Assembly: GCF_040685555.1 (NCBI RefSeq)
Contig: NZ_JBFBIK010000012.1
Span: forward strand, 1-64,000
Source: Sphaerisporangium sp040685555
Lineage (GTDB): Bacteria > Actinomycetota > Actinomycetes > Streptosporangiales > Streptosporangiaceae
Direction: 5' to 3'
DNA: 64,000 nt
In this document: positions 1 to 9,467 of the stretch, one piece after another
How the letters are laid out: every line of letters starts with the position of its first letter
Numbering within the stretch: position 1 is the stretch's first letter
Notes under the pieces: generated by a model
Told to the model about the DNA's origin: nothing
The model's input: the letters and a program-made list of their open reading frames with translations, nothing else
Databases searched by the model: none
Program-made: the position numbers and the translations under genes

Positions 1-256
1 TCTCCAGGGCAACCCCTCTAACTTACCCGATCCGACCTGGCGACGCAAACGACGCCGGGTAGATCTTTTAGAGGAGTATCGACACCACCACAGGCACGTG
101 CCCACGCCAGATCGCCGAGGCGAAGTTTTGGGGTTGTGCCGGGCGATGCCGACAACAGAAGATTAGCAGCCTTCGCGGGCGCCGAAGCACGGTCCGCCTT
201 CACACACGTGCGTCACGCCAGTTGGACGGCCAAGTCCGCGCCATAGACTCGGCGAC
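1..256. other. Upstream region without a recognised gene
   Basis: I recognise no protein or RNA gene here. The only clear signal is at the right end: TAGACT at 244-249, followed by 7 bases and then the GTG start of the oligopeptidase B gene. This looks like the -10 box of a leaderless or nearly leaderless promoter. A short reading frame on the minus strand (18-203) has no family resemblance and is not called. Confidence 0.5.
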
Positions 257-2337
257 GTGAGCAGCGACACGCCTCCCGTGGCGAAGAAGGTTCCGGCCGA
301 ACGCACTCATCACGGCGACACCGTGATCGACGACTACGCCTGGCTGGCCGACAAGGAAAACCCCGACACGGTCTCCTACCTGGAGGCGGAGAACGCCTTC
401 ACACAGCGAGAGACCGAGCACCTAGGAGACCTCCGGGAGACGATCTTCCAGGAGATCAAGGGCCGCACCCTGGAGACCGATCTCTCCGTCCCCACCCGCA
501 AGGGCGGCTGGTGGTACTACTCCCGCACCGAGGAGGGCAAGCAGTACGGCATCCAGTGCCGCCTCCTGGCGACGGGCGACACCCCTCCCGAGCTCAAGCC
601 GGGAGTGCCGCTGGAAGGCGAGCGGGTGCTGCTCGACGGCAACGAGCTGGCCGGCGACAGCCCGTTCTTCGCGATCGGCACCTCGTCCATCAGCTCGGAC
701 GGCACCACCCTCGCCTACTCCACCGACTTCAGCGGCAACGAGCGCTTCACGCTGCGCTTCAAGAACCTCGAGAGCGGCGAGATCCTGCCCGACGAGATCC
801 CGGGCATCTTCTACGGCGGCGCCTGGTCGGCCGACGGCTCGGCGTTCTTCTACACGACCATCGACGACGCGTGGCGCCCGTACCGCGTCTACCGGCACAT
901 CATCGGCACGGCCGCCGAGGATGACGTGCTGGTCTACGAGGAGACCGACGAGCGGTTCTGGGTCGGCATCGGCCTCACCCGCAGCGAGCGCTACCTGGTA
1001 CTCGGCGCGGGCAGCAAGATCACCAGCGAGGTGCGCATCCTCGACGCCGACTACCCCACCGGGGAGTTCACCGTCGTGCGCCCCCGCCAGACCGGGGTCG
1101 AGTACTCCGTCGACCACGCGGGCGACCGCTTTCTGGTCCTGCACAACGAGGGTGCGGAGAACTTCGAGCTGGCCACCGCGCCCATCGACGACCCCGCCGC
1201 CTGGACGCCCCTGATCCCGCACCGCGAGGACACCCGGCTGCTCGACGTCGACGCGTTCTCCGACCACGTGGTCGTCCACTTCCGCCGTGACGGCCTCACC
1301 GGCATCCGTGTGCTGCCGTCGGACGACGAGCCGTACGAGATCTCGTTCCCCGAGCCCATCCACACCGCCGAGCCCGCGGGGAACCCCGAGTTCCACACCG
1401 GCAGGCTGCGGCTGGCGTACGCCTCGATGGTGACGCCGCCCTCGGTGTACGACTATGACCTCACCAGGCGCGAGCTCATCCTGCTGAAGCGCCGGCCGGT
1501 TCTCGGCGGGTACGAGCCCGGCGACTACGAGCAGTTCCGCGAGTGGGCGGTGGCCGACGACGGCACGCGGATCCCGATCTCCATCGTCGCGCGGAAGGGC
1601 ACCGAGCGGCCCGCGCCCACGGTGCTGTACGGCTACGGCAGCTACGAGACCTCGATCGACCCGTCGTTCTCCGTGGCGCGCCTCAGCCTGCTCGACCGTG
1701 GCCTGGTCTTCGCGATCGCGCACGTCAGGGGCGGCGGCGAGATGGGCAGGCGGTGGTACGAGGAGGGCAAGCTCACCCGCAAGAAGAACACCTTCAGCGA
1801 CTTCGTGGCGGCCGCCCGGCATCTGAAGGAGTCGGGCTGGTCGAGCGAGATCGTCGCGCGGGGCGGTTCTGCCGGTGGCCTGCTGATGGGCGCGGTGACC
1901 AACCTGGCCCCCGAGGCGTTCGCCGGCGTGGTGGCCGAGGTGCCGTTCGTGGACGCGTTGAACACGATCCTCGACCCGTCGCTGCCGCTGACGGTCATCG
2001 AGTGGGACGAGTGGGGCGACCCGCTGCACAACGCCGACGTCTACGCGTACATGAAGTCGTACACGCCGTACGAGAACGTCGACGACCGGGTATATCCTCC
2101 GATCCTCGCGATCACCAGCCTCAACGACACCCGGGTGCTGTACCACGAGCCCGCGAAGTGGATCGCCCAGCTCCGCGCCACTGCAGGCGGCGGGCCCTTC
2201 CTTCTGAAGACGGAGATGGGCGCCGGTCACGGGGGCAGGAGCGGCCGGTACGACGCGTGGCGCGAGGAGGCGTTCACCTTGTCATGGATCCTCGACCGGG
2301 CCGGCGCGGGAAAGACCGAAGACACAGGAGATACGAA

Positions 2338-2341
<4 letters not shown>
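257..2341 (+). CDS. ptrB: Oligopeptidase B (S9A serine peptidase)
   Basis: Cytoplasmic serine oligopeptidase that cleaves short peptides, in this family after basic residues. The 694-residue protein has the family length. It has an N-terminal beta-propeller half and a C-terminal alpha/beta hydrolase half beginning near residue 410. The catalytic triad is visible: Ser538 in GGSAGG, Asp624 in LNDTRV and His658 in GAGHGGRSGRY, matching the spacing in E. coli PtrB. The stretch around HVRGGGEMGRRWYEEGK is diagnostic for oligopeptidase B rather than prolyl endopeptidase. The GTG start has no clear Shine-Dalgarno sequence; TAGACT lies 7 bases upstream, so the mRNA is probably leaderless. The stop overlaps the start of the aldo/keto reductase gene (GTGA), so the two are cotranscribed. 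Confidence 0.95.
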
Positions 2342-3345
<1,004 letters not shown>

Positions 3346-3440
3346 CGGGATCCACGAACATTCACGGTGTTTCCCGCCGTTGACGACGCCGATCACGCCG
3401 TACCCCCCGTCCCGCCATACGCCGGAGAAACGTCCATCGG

Positions 3441-3579
3441 TGACGGGAACGGGGGCCGGTTTTCCGCGACCTGTCTCACTGCGGGGGTTTCCTTCGCCCG
3501 TGACAGCTCTAACTGCGGGGTTTCCTTCGCCCGTGACAGCGCGGGTGTCCCTCCGCTGTCACACGGCGGGTTTTCCCTC
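3441..3579. repeat. Degenerate tandem repeat between convergent genes
   Basis: Five copies of a core resembling GCGGGGTTTCC lie in a row. The two central copies are nearly identical (GGTTTCCTTCGCCCGTGACAG, centred near 3495 and 3528, period 33-34). The outer copies are degraded. Read on the minus strand, the core encodes an EGK/NPAV-like end followed by a stop, which is the same as the last codons of the RpiR gene. The array therefore looks like repeated duplication of that gene's 3' end into the intergenic region. Confidence 0.7.
3533..3562 (-). terminator. Hairpin over the rpiR-like stop codon
   Basis: Perfect 9-bp inverted repeat: GTGACAGCG at 3533-3541 and CGCTGTCAC at 3554-3562, with a 12-base loop. 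One arm contains the stop codon of the RpiR-family gene. There is no T tract, so it would be an actinobacterial-style I-shaped terminator. The second copy of GTGACAGC at 3500-3507 could pair alternatively. Confidence 0.5.
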
Positions 3580-4461
3580 TGAGACGTAATCGGCGTCCTC
3601 ACGTAGAACGTCGTCCGCCATCTGGTCGTACTCCGCGACGCGCTCACGGCCCGCTTCGCCGATCTGCTCCACCACCGCGGCGATGAGGGCCTCGATCAAC
3701 GCGACCGCCGGTGTCAGCGAGTCGAACGGTGAGGGGGATCTGACCTGGGCGGGCAGCACGACGTCGGCGACGGCGGTGGCCGGGGACAGCCAGGGGTCGG
3801 TGAGCAGGATGATCTTCGCGTTCCGGGCGGCGGCCTTGCGGGCGAGCGCGATGGTCTCCCGCTGGTAGCGCCGGTAGTCGAACAGCACCAGCACGTCGCG
3901 GCGGCCCACGTCGAGCAGGTGGGCGGCGTGGTCGGGGGGGGACCCCGCGACGTAGAACGTGTTCGGGCGTAACTGGCGCAGGTGGGCGATGAGGTACTGC
4001 GCGAGGATCGCGCTGAAGCGACCGCCCGCCGCGGAGACCCGACGGCTCGGGTCGGCGATCAGCTCCGCCGCCCTGAGCAGCTCGCCCTCGGGCAGCTGGT
4101 CGAAGGTCATCGCCGTCGCGTCGAGCAGCACCGCGCGGGAGCGGGCCATCACCCCGTCGGTCTCCCCACCCCCGCCCGCGTCACCGTACTGGGCGAGAGG
4201 CGAGGAGTAACGCTGCTGGGTCTCGCGTTTCAGCGCCTGCTGCAACTCCGGGTAACCCTCGAAGCCGAGCCGGTAGGCCAGGCGCAGCACGGTGGCCGGG
4301 CTGGTCTGGGCCAGCCCGGCAACGGTCGCCAGCGGCTCAAGGCCGGCTGTCGGATAACCCGCGAGCAGAGCCCGCGCGACCCGCTGCTCGGCCTTCGGCA
4401 ACTTTGCGAGGACCTCGCGCAACTGCGCGGCGACGGTGCGCGGCTCAGGCGTGGTGAGCAC
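3559..4461 (-). CDS. MurR/RpiR-family transcriptional regulator
   Basis: DNA-binding regulator of about 300 residues. The N-terminal RpiR helix-turn-helix domain (about residues 8-85) contains LATVAGLAQTSPATVLRLAYRLGF. The C-terminal SIS domain (about 125-265) normally binds a phosphosugar or another small effector. The GTG start at 4461 is chosen because GAAGGAG lies just upstream; the frame is open further but without homology. It stands 90 bp downstream of the M20 peptidase gene on the same strand, at the end of the uptake operon, so it is the obvious candidate local regulator. The ligand cannot be told from sequence. Its 3' end overlaps a hairpin and a tandem repeat. Confidence 0.85.
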   Translation of the reverse strand: MLTTPEPRTVAAQLREVLAKLPKAEQRVARALLAGYPTAGLEPLATVAGLAQTSPATVLRLAYRLGFEGYPELQQALKRETQQRYSSPLAQYGDAGGGGETDGVMARSRAVLLDATAMTFDQLPEGELLRAAELIADPSRRVSAAGGRFSAILAQYLIAHLRQLRPNTFYVAGSPPDHAAHLLDVGRRDVLVLFDYRRYQRETIALARKAAARNAKIILLTDPWLSPATAVADVVLPAQVRSPSPFDSLTPAVALIEALIAAVVEQIGEAGRERVAEYDQMADDVLREDADYVSEGKPAV

Positions 4462-4551
4462 GTTGTCTCCTTCGCGGCAGCCGACCGCTCCCGCTGCACA
4501 TTTGGTGTCTGGGATCCTGCCACGGCCCAGACGAAAAGAGAACGTGAGCAA

Positions 4552-5880
4552 TCAATCCTCTGCGAGCCCGCACCAGTTGATCGCGGTCATCGCGTAGGTC
4601 TTGGCCGACTGTGCCAGCTGGGCGATCTCCACGTACTCGTTCTCCGCATGCGCGGTGTAGCCGACGCCGGGCCCGTACACCAGGCCGCCGATGCCCTTTC
4701 GGTCCATCCACGTCAGGTCGCACACGCCCATGAAGCCGGTCCTGACCGGCGCCTGCCCGCCGGAGGCGATGGTGTGCGCGTCCAGCACCGCCGCCTCCAG
4801 CGCCGAATCCCGGGGCAGCGTGTACGGCGGCCAGAGCAGCTTCCATTCGAAGACCGGCGGGTGTTCCCGCAGCCAGGGATCGTTGCGGCACGCGTTGGCG
4901 ACGCGGTCCTCGATCTCGGCCATGACCTCCTCGTTGGACCGGTCGGGGTGGTGGTAGACGCAGTACTCGACGGTGAGCTCATCGGCAAGGAAGAACGGCA
5001 CCAGGATCCCGGACGGGTTGGCCCGCAGGACGCCAGGCAGCAGGTTGAAGTAACCGGGCGGGAACAGCGGATGCCTGTTGTGCCGTGCCCATTCATCTTC
5101 GAGACCGCGCAGGGCATGGTAGATGAGCCAGAACTTGTCGATGGTGTTGACGCCGAGGTGCTCCCCCTCCAGCGTCGGGTGGATCGTCATCCCCCGCAGC
5201 CCGGAGTGGGCCGTCCGCCCTTCGAGGCTGATGCTGAACCACAACAGTCCCGGCGTCACCGGCACCACCGCCGGGAGGCTGCCCGCGCGGCCGGACGGCT
5301 CGCACACGATCGCCGCGTCGGCGCCATACCCGGCTTCGAGCACGGCGGTGGTGCCGGCCTCGTGGTCGCCGACCTCCTCGCCGACGACCGCCTGGAGCAC
5401 GAGGTCTCCGGCGAGGCGCACCCCCGCACGACGCAGGGCGAGCGCCGCGTAGGCGGCGGCGACCAGCCCGCCCTTCATGTCGGTCGCCCCGCGCCCGATC
5501 ACCGTGTCGTCGGTGACCTGGGCGCGGAACGGGTCGCCACGCCAGCGGTCGAGACGGCCGGACGGTACGACGTCGACGTGACCGTTGAGCAGCAGTGAGC
5601 GTCCGCCTCCGGCCCCGTGGATGACGCCGCAGGCATTGTCCCTGCCGCGCTCGACGGTGACCTTGCCGACGTCGGCTCCCGCCTCGGTGTAGAGGTCGGC
5701 CAGCAGGGCGCTGACGTCGCCTTCCGCGCCCACGACCTTGTCATATTCCTGGCCCGGGTACCGGGGATTCACGCTGGGGATGGCGATCGCGTCCACAAGG
5801 GACGCCACAAGTCGGTCGGTGAGCCGGTCGACCTCGTCGGTCACGCGTCCGGCGAGGTCGTGCGTGCTGCCGGTTGTCAC
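4552..5880 (-). CDS. M20 metallopeptidase, ArgE/DapE/deformylase type
   Basis: Zinc-dependent amide hydrolase of 442 residues, the family whose members deacylate N-acyl amino acids, succinyl-DAP or formylated pyrimidines. Metal-site motifs are present: NGHVDVVPSG, RGATDMKGG, VVGEEVGDHEAG and the C-terminal HAENEYV. Between them lies the dimerisation domain (TAHSGLRGM). The GTG start overlaps the livM stop (GTGA) and has GGAG upstream, so it is the last gene of the tightly coupled transporter operon. The operon context suggests it deacylates the imported compound or an intermediate. The exact acyl group is not deducible; annotation as acetylornithine deacetylase would be over-specific. Confidence 0.85.
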   Translation of the reverse strand: MTTGSTHDLAGRVTDEVDRLTDRLVASLVDAIAIPSVNPRYPGQEYDKVVGAEGDVSALLADLYTEAGADVGKVTVERGRDNACGVIHGAGGGRSLLLNGHVDVVPSGRLDRWRGDPFRAQVTDDTVIGRGATDMKGGLVAAAYAALALRRAGVRLAGDLVLQAVVGEEVGDHEAGTTAVLEAGYGADAAIVCEPSGRAGSLPAVVPVTPGLLWFSISLEGRTAHSGLRGMTIHPTLEGEHLGVNTIDKFWLIYHALRGLEDEWARHNRHPLFPPGYFNLLPGVLRANPSGILVPFFLADELTVEYCVYHHPDRSNEEVMAEIEDRVANACRNDPWLREHPPVFEWKLLWPPYTLPRDSALEAAVLDAHTIASGGQAPVRTGFMGVCDLTWMDRKGIGGLVYGPGVGYTAHAENEYVEIAQLAQSAKTYAMTAINWCGLAED

Positions 5881-6920
5881 TGAGTCTCCTGGATGGTCGT
5901 GGGGTGGACATGGTCGGAGTCCAAGGACGGGGTGTGCGGCGCGGGGGCGCCGCCTCCGGATCGGCGGCCGCCCAGCGTGGTGACGACCTGGCGGCTGAGG
6001 CCGGCGAGGCCCTTCGGCGCGACCCAGAGCACCACGAGGATCAGCATCGCGATCACGATGTCGCGCCACGCGCCCGCGTCCTGGAAGGTGTCCGAGACCA
6101 GGGTGACCACGACGGCGCCGGCGATCGGGCCGTAGACGCTGCCGCTGCCGCCCAGGAAGATCATGCTGAGCAGCAGGGTGAGGTAGCCGAATCCGAAGAC
6201 GTCGGTGCTGACCACACCGTTGAGGAAGGCGTTGAAGCTGCCGGCGACGCCGGCGACCGCCGCGCCGATCATGAAGACTATGAGGTGCTGGCGAACCCGG
6301 GAGACGCCCCGGCTGGTGGCCAGTGCCTCGTTGTCGCGGAGGGCCAGCAGCGACATGCCGAGGGTCGAGCGCACCAGCACCCGTACGAGGACGGTCACCG
6401 CGAACAGCAGGACGGCGGCCAGATAGTAGTAGCCGATGCGGCCGTCGGCCCGCAGGCTGGTGTCACCCAGGCTCAGCCTGGGGATGCCGACGATGCCGTT
6501 GGCGCCGCCGGTGAGCTTGGCCTGACCGAGCACGAGATAGACGCAGAGCTGGGAGAACACGTAGGTCGCGAGGCCGACGTAGATGCCGCGCAGCCGCAGG
6601 ACGGGCAGGAAGGCCACCAGGGAGGCCAGCGCCGCGCAGCCGGCGGAGATGGGCAGAGCCAGCCAGGGATCGACGCCGGTGCGAGTAGCGAGGATGCCGG
6701 TGGTGTACGCCCCGATGCCGAAGAAGCCGATCTGGGCGAAGTTGAAGATGCCGGCGAACCCCAGGGTGAGGTTCCAGCCCATGGCGAGCAGGCCGTACAT
6801 CCCGATCAGGATCAGCAGCAGCCGTGCGTGCGGGTCGGTGAGGACCAGCGGCAGGACGAAAAGGACGATCGCGAACGCGGGCCACGAAACCCAGGCCCGG
6901 AGGGTCGACATGGCCTTCAC
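5877..6920 (-). CDS. Branched-chain-type ABC permease, LivM family
   Basis: Inner-membrane permease of a HAAT-type ABC importer, about 347 residues with roughly 9-10 hydrophobic segments. LivM hallmarks are GLLAMGWNLTLGFAGIFNFA near the N-terminus, LRLRGIYVGLATYV and the LRDNEALATSRGV coupling loop for the ATPases. The first start is GTG at 6920, which overlaps the livH stop (GTGA). An ATG at 6911 is an alternative; GAGGAG lies between the ideal distances for both. The C-terminus has an unusual polar tail of about 30 residues. With LivH, LivF, LivG and the upstream binding protein it forms one importer. Confidence 0.9.
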   Translation of the reverse strand: MKAMSTLRAWVSWPAFAIVLFVLPLVLTDPHARLLLILIGMYGLLAMGWNLTLGFAGIFNFAQIGFFGIGAYTTGILATRTGVDPWLALPISAGCAALASLVAFLPVLRLRGIYVGLATYVFSQLCVYLVLGQAKLTGGANGIVGIPRLSLGDTSLRADGRIGYYYLAAVLLFAVTVLVRVLVRSTLGMSLLALRDNEALATSRGVSRVRQHLIVFMIGAAVAGVAGSFNAFLNGVVSTDVFGFGYLTLLLSMIFLGGSGSVYGPIAGAVVVTLVSDTFQDAGAWRDIVIAMLILVVLWVAPKGLAGLSRQVVTTLGGRRSGGGAPAPHTPSLDSDHVHPTTIQETQ

Positions 6921-7792
6921 GCGCTCCTCACCCGGCTCCGCAGCAGGCCCTCCGGCCTGACGAGCATGATCACGATCATGGCCAGGAAGACCAGCACCGG
7001 GCTCCAGGACAGGCCGAACTGGTAGGTGGTGAAGGCTTCGAGGAGGCCGATCGCGTAGGCCCCGGCGATGGTGCCCCCCAGGCTGCCCGCGCCGCCGAAG
7101 GCCAGTACCACGAAGGCGCGTAGCAGCGGGTCCGCCCCCATGTCGGGCGAGATGAACTGCATGCTGCCCAATAGGGCCCCGCCGACGGTGGCCAGGCCGA
7201 CCGCGATCACGACGATGAAGATGTAGACGCGGCGGGGGGCGATGCCCAGCAGTTGCGCGTGCTCTCGGTTCTGCTCCAGGGCCCGTACGGTGAGCCCGAC
7301 GCTCGTACGCTTGAGTACCAGCGCCAGAGCTCCCACCAGGAGCGGAGCAAGAACGATGGTCACCAGTTGGGTGCCCTGCGCGACCGCGCCCGCGGCCTCG
7401 ATCCGGGCCGCCCCGAAGGGCGGCAGCTGCTTGATCTCCGGCCCCCAGATCAGCTGGGCGCCGCTCTGCAGCAGCATCGTGGCCGCCAGCGTCGCGACCA
7501 TCACCAGCATGTCGCCGTTCGGCCTCCGGATGAACGGGCTGACCAGCAGGAACTCGTAGATCACCCCGATCACGGCCATGACCGCGACGGCGCCGACGAC
7601 GGAGGCCACGAGGGGCAGGCCCACCCGGTTGAGCAGGGTCCAGGTGAGGTACGAGCCGAACATCAGCAGGGCGCCGTGCCCGAAGTTGAAGACGCGCAGC
7701 GTCGACCAGATGAGCGTCAGGCCCGCCGCCATGAGCAGGTAGAGCCCGCCGAGGACGAGAGCGCTCGTCACGATGACACTAATTCCGCTCAT
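6917..7792 (-). CDS. Branched-chain-type ABC permease, LivH family
   Basis: Second permease subunit of the importer, 291 residues with about 8 membrane segments. LivH features include GLYLLMAAGLTLIWSTLRVF, NFGHGALLMFGSY and the cytoplasmic coupling loop VRALEQNREHAQLLGI. The start lies inside the last 14 bases of the livF-like gene and the stop overlaps livM, so expression is coupled on both sides. The binding-protein gene at the start of the operon gives the likely partner. The family transports amino acids, amides, urea and aromatic compounds, so substrate cannot be assigned from the permease alone. Confidence 0.9.
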   Translation of the reverse strand: MSGISVIVTSALVLGGLYLLMAAGLTLIWSTLRVFNFGHGALLMFGSYLTWTLLNRVGLPLVASVVGAVAVMAVIGVIYEFLLVSPFIRRPNGDMLVMVATLAATMLLQSGAQLIWGPEIKQLPPFGAARIEAAGAVAQGTQLVTIVLAPLLVGALALVLKRTSVGLTVRALEQNREHAQLLGIAPRRVYIFIVVIAVGLATVGGALLGSMQFISPDMGADPLLRAFVVLAFGGAGSLGGTIAGAYAIGLLEAFTTYQFGLSWSPVLVFLAMIVIMLVRPEGLLRSRVRSA

Positions 7793-8510
7793 TCGCGGAC
7801 CCTCCCAGGAAGAGCGACATCATCTCGTCGCGGGTGCGGGTCGTGTCGGACGGCCCACTGTGGACCACGTCGCCATGCAGGATGACGTGGTAACGGTCAG
7901 TCAGGTTGAGGACGAGTTCCATGTCGCCGTCGACCAGGATGATCGCCTTCACTTCCTGGCGTACTCGGGCGATGCACTCGCTCAACTCGTGTTTGACCTT
8001 GGGAGAGAGGCCGAGGGTGGGCTCGTCCAGGATCAGCAGGGTGGGGCGTGCCATCAGCCCCATGCCCAGGCTGGCCATCTGGCGTTCCCCGCCACTGAGC
8101 GTGCCGGTGAGCTGGCGGCGGCGTTCCTTGAGCTTCGGAAAGACCGCGAACACCTGGTCGATGCCGTCCCGCCAGGTCCTGGCGTGCCCGCTGGCCGCGC
8201 CGGCGAGCCGCAGGGCCTCCTCGACGGTCAGTTGCGGAAAGAGCCGCGAGCCCTGGGGCACGTGGACCAAGCCCTGGCGGACGAGGTCCCGCGCCGACCG
8301 GCTGCGTGTGTCCCGCCCCGAGAAGGTGATCGTCCCGGACGAGGGGCGGTGCAGGTTGGAGACGCACCGCAGCAGGGTCGTCTTGCCATGCCCGTTGGGC
8401 CCGAGGAGCCCGACCGCCTCGGTCTGCCCGACGCGCAGCGAGATCCCGCGCAGTACACCGGACTGGCCGTACCCGGCGGTGAGGTCGTGGATGTCGAGAA
8501 GGTCGCTCAC
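7779..8510 (-). CDS. ABC ATPase, LivF family
   Basis: ATP-hydrolysing subunit of the importer, 243 residues. Walker A is GPNGHGKTT, the signature is LSGGERQMA and Walker B is LLILDEPTLGLSP. The His in Walker A is unusual for the position normally Ala, Ser or Val. After Walker B, the region that is normally VEQN in LivF reads VDGDM, so the switch segment is also non-standard. The GTG start overlaps the livG stop (GTGA). Catalytic Lys, Asp and Glu are all present, so it should be active. Partner of the LivG-like ATPase next door. Confidence 0.9.
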   Translation of the reverse strand: MSDLLDIHDLTAGYGQSGVLRGISLRVGQTEAVGLLGPNGHGKTTLLRCVSNLHRPSSGTITFSGRDTRSRSARDLVRQGLVHVPQGSRLFPQLTVEEALRLAGAASGHARTWRDGIDQVFAVFPKLKERRRQLTGTLSGGERQMASLGMGLMARPTLLILDEPTLGLSPKVKHELSECIARVRQEVKAIILVDGDMELVLNLTDRYHVILHGDVVHSGPSDTTRTRDEMMSLFLGGSANERN

Positions 8511-9253
8511 CGTGCGGCCCCCGGTCCGAGGTAGGCCTCGACGACCCGAGGATCGTTCAGCACCTCCGCCGGCTCGCCGGTCACGATGACCTGCCCGCTG
8601 TCGAGCACCGCCATCCGGTCGGCGAGTGCTTCGAGCACCGACAGCACGTGCTCGATGATCACCATGGTGACGCCGGCGCCGCGGATCCGGGACAGCAGCC
8701 TGATGAGGGCCTCCTGGTCGCCGGGGTCGAGTCCCGCCGCCGGCTCATCGAGCAGGAGGACGGTGGGCTCACTGACCAGGGCGCACGCGATCATCAGCCG
8801 TTTGCGGTCGATGAGGGAGAGCCCGGCGGCCGGGCGGTCCAGGTCGCCGCCGAGCTCGACCGCGTCCAGCGCCGTGCGGCAAGCGGTGGCGTTCCAGCGG
8901 GCGGGCCGTCCCGGGCTTCCGTACGCCGACCCCACCCGGACGTTCTCCCGAACGCTGAGCGATTCGAAGACGGCCTCGGTCTGGAAGGTGCGCTTGAGGC
9001 CCGCCTTGGCGATCCATCGGGGCGAGCGGTGCTGAATCTCCTCGCCGCCGAAGCGGACCGTGCCCGAGTCCGGGCGGATCGGGATGCCGGTGAGCAGATT
9101 GAACAGCGTGCTCTTGCCCGCGCCGTTGGGACCGGCGAGGCCGAACACCTCGCCGCGATGGACCTCCATCGAGGCACGGTCGACCGCTTTGAGGCTGCCG
9201 AACGACTTGCTCACCTCTTCGGCCGCGAGGATCACGGGTGCGGGGGCGGTCAC
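8507..9253 (-). CDS. ABC ATPase, LivG family
   Basis: Second ATPase of the importer, 248 residues. Walker A (GPNGAGKSTL), Walker B (VLLLDEPAAGLDPGD) and the switch His (VIIEHVLSVL) are intact. The family signature, normally LSxGxQR, is here LSLIDRKRL and has lost its glycines. Heterodimeric ABC importers can tolerate one degenerate site, so the LivF subunit may carry the main hydrolysis site. The GTG start overlaps the stop of a short SDR-relic ORF (GTGA), which suggests that translation of the relic feeds this gene. Confidence 0.9.
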   Translation of the reverse strand: MTAPAPVILAAEEVSKSFGSLKAVDRASMEVHRGEVFGLAGPNGAGKSTLFNLLTGIPIRPDSGTVRFGGEEIQHRSPRWIAKAGLKRTFQTEAVFESLSVRENVRVGSAYGSPGRPARWNATACRTALDAVELGGDLDRPAAGLSLIDRKRLMIACALVSEPTVLLLDEPAAGLDPGDQEALIRLLSRIRGAGVTMVIIEHVLSVLEALADRMAVLDSGQVIVTGEPAEVLNDPRVVEAYLGPGAAR

Positions 9254-9408
9254 GACGCCCCCAGCATCGTGCTCTGTGGTCCGCGCCAGTCGCCCTGAGC
9301 GAGGAAGCCGCCGGCTCCGTCGCGTAGCAGTCGCCGCACGATGGCGCCGCCGATGCCGCCCGCCGCGCCGGCCACCAGGGCGCGGCGCCCCGCCAGAGTG
9401 CTCGTCAT
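9250..9408 (-). pseudogene. Internally deleted SDR relic, still an open frame
   Basis: A 52-codon frame, in a gap left between the ABC and ggt genes. It begins with a typical short-chain dehydrogenase N-terminus: Rossmann motif VAGAAGGIGGAIVRRLL (usual Thr of the TGxxxGIG motif replaced by Ala). After about residue 32 it jumps to a GGFLA segment that resembles an SDR C-terminus. Some 180-200 residues of the normal protein are missing, so it cannot be an enzyme. It has a purine-rich ribosome site (GAGGAAGAAGAG) and its TGA overlaps the livG GTG. It may survive because it supports translation of livG. Confidence 0.7.
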
Positions 9409-9467
9409 CGCGATCTCTTCTTCCTCTATCCGCAGTGGTTGCTGTGCAGGTGACGACAGTGGGACGG

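Noticed and set aside
18..203. 61-codon minus-strand frame at the left end
   Set aside because: No ribosome site, no family resemblance. Cannot be separated from chance.
422..2230. Long minus-strand frame of about 600 codons opposite ptrB
   Set aside because: It mirrors the codon pattern of ptrB, has low-complexity Arg/Val/Gly composition and no domain. Such antisense frames are expected in DNA of this GC content.
3441..3579. CRISPR array at the tandem repeat
   Set aside because: Repeats are unequal, adjacent without unique spacers of constant size, and derived from the neighbouring gene's end. No cas genes are near.
4552..5880. Naming the M20 gene argE or dapE
   Set aside because: The metal motifs are shared by many M20 deacylases and the context is a transporter operon and not arginine or lysine synthesis.
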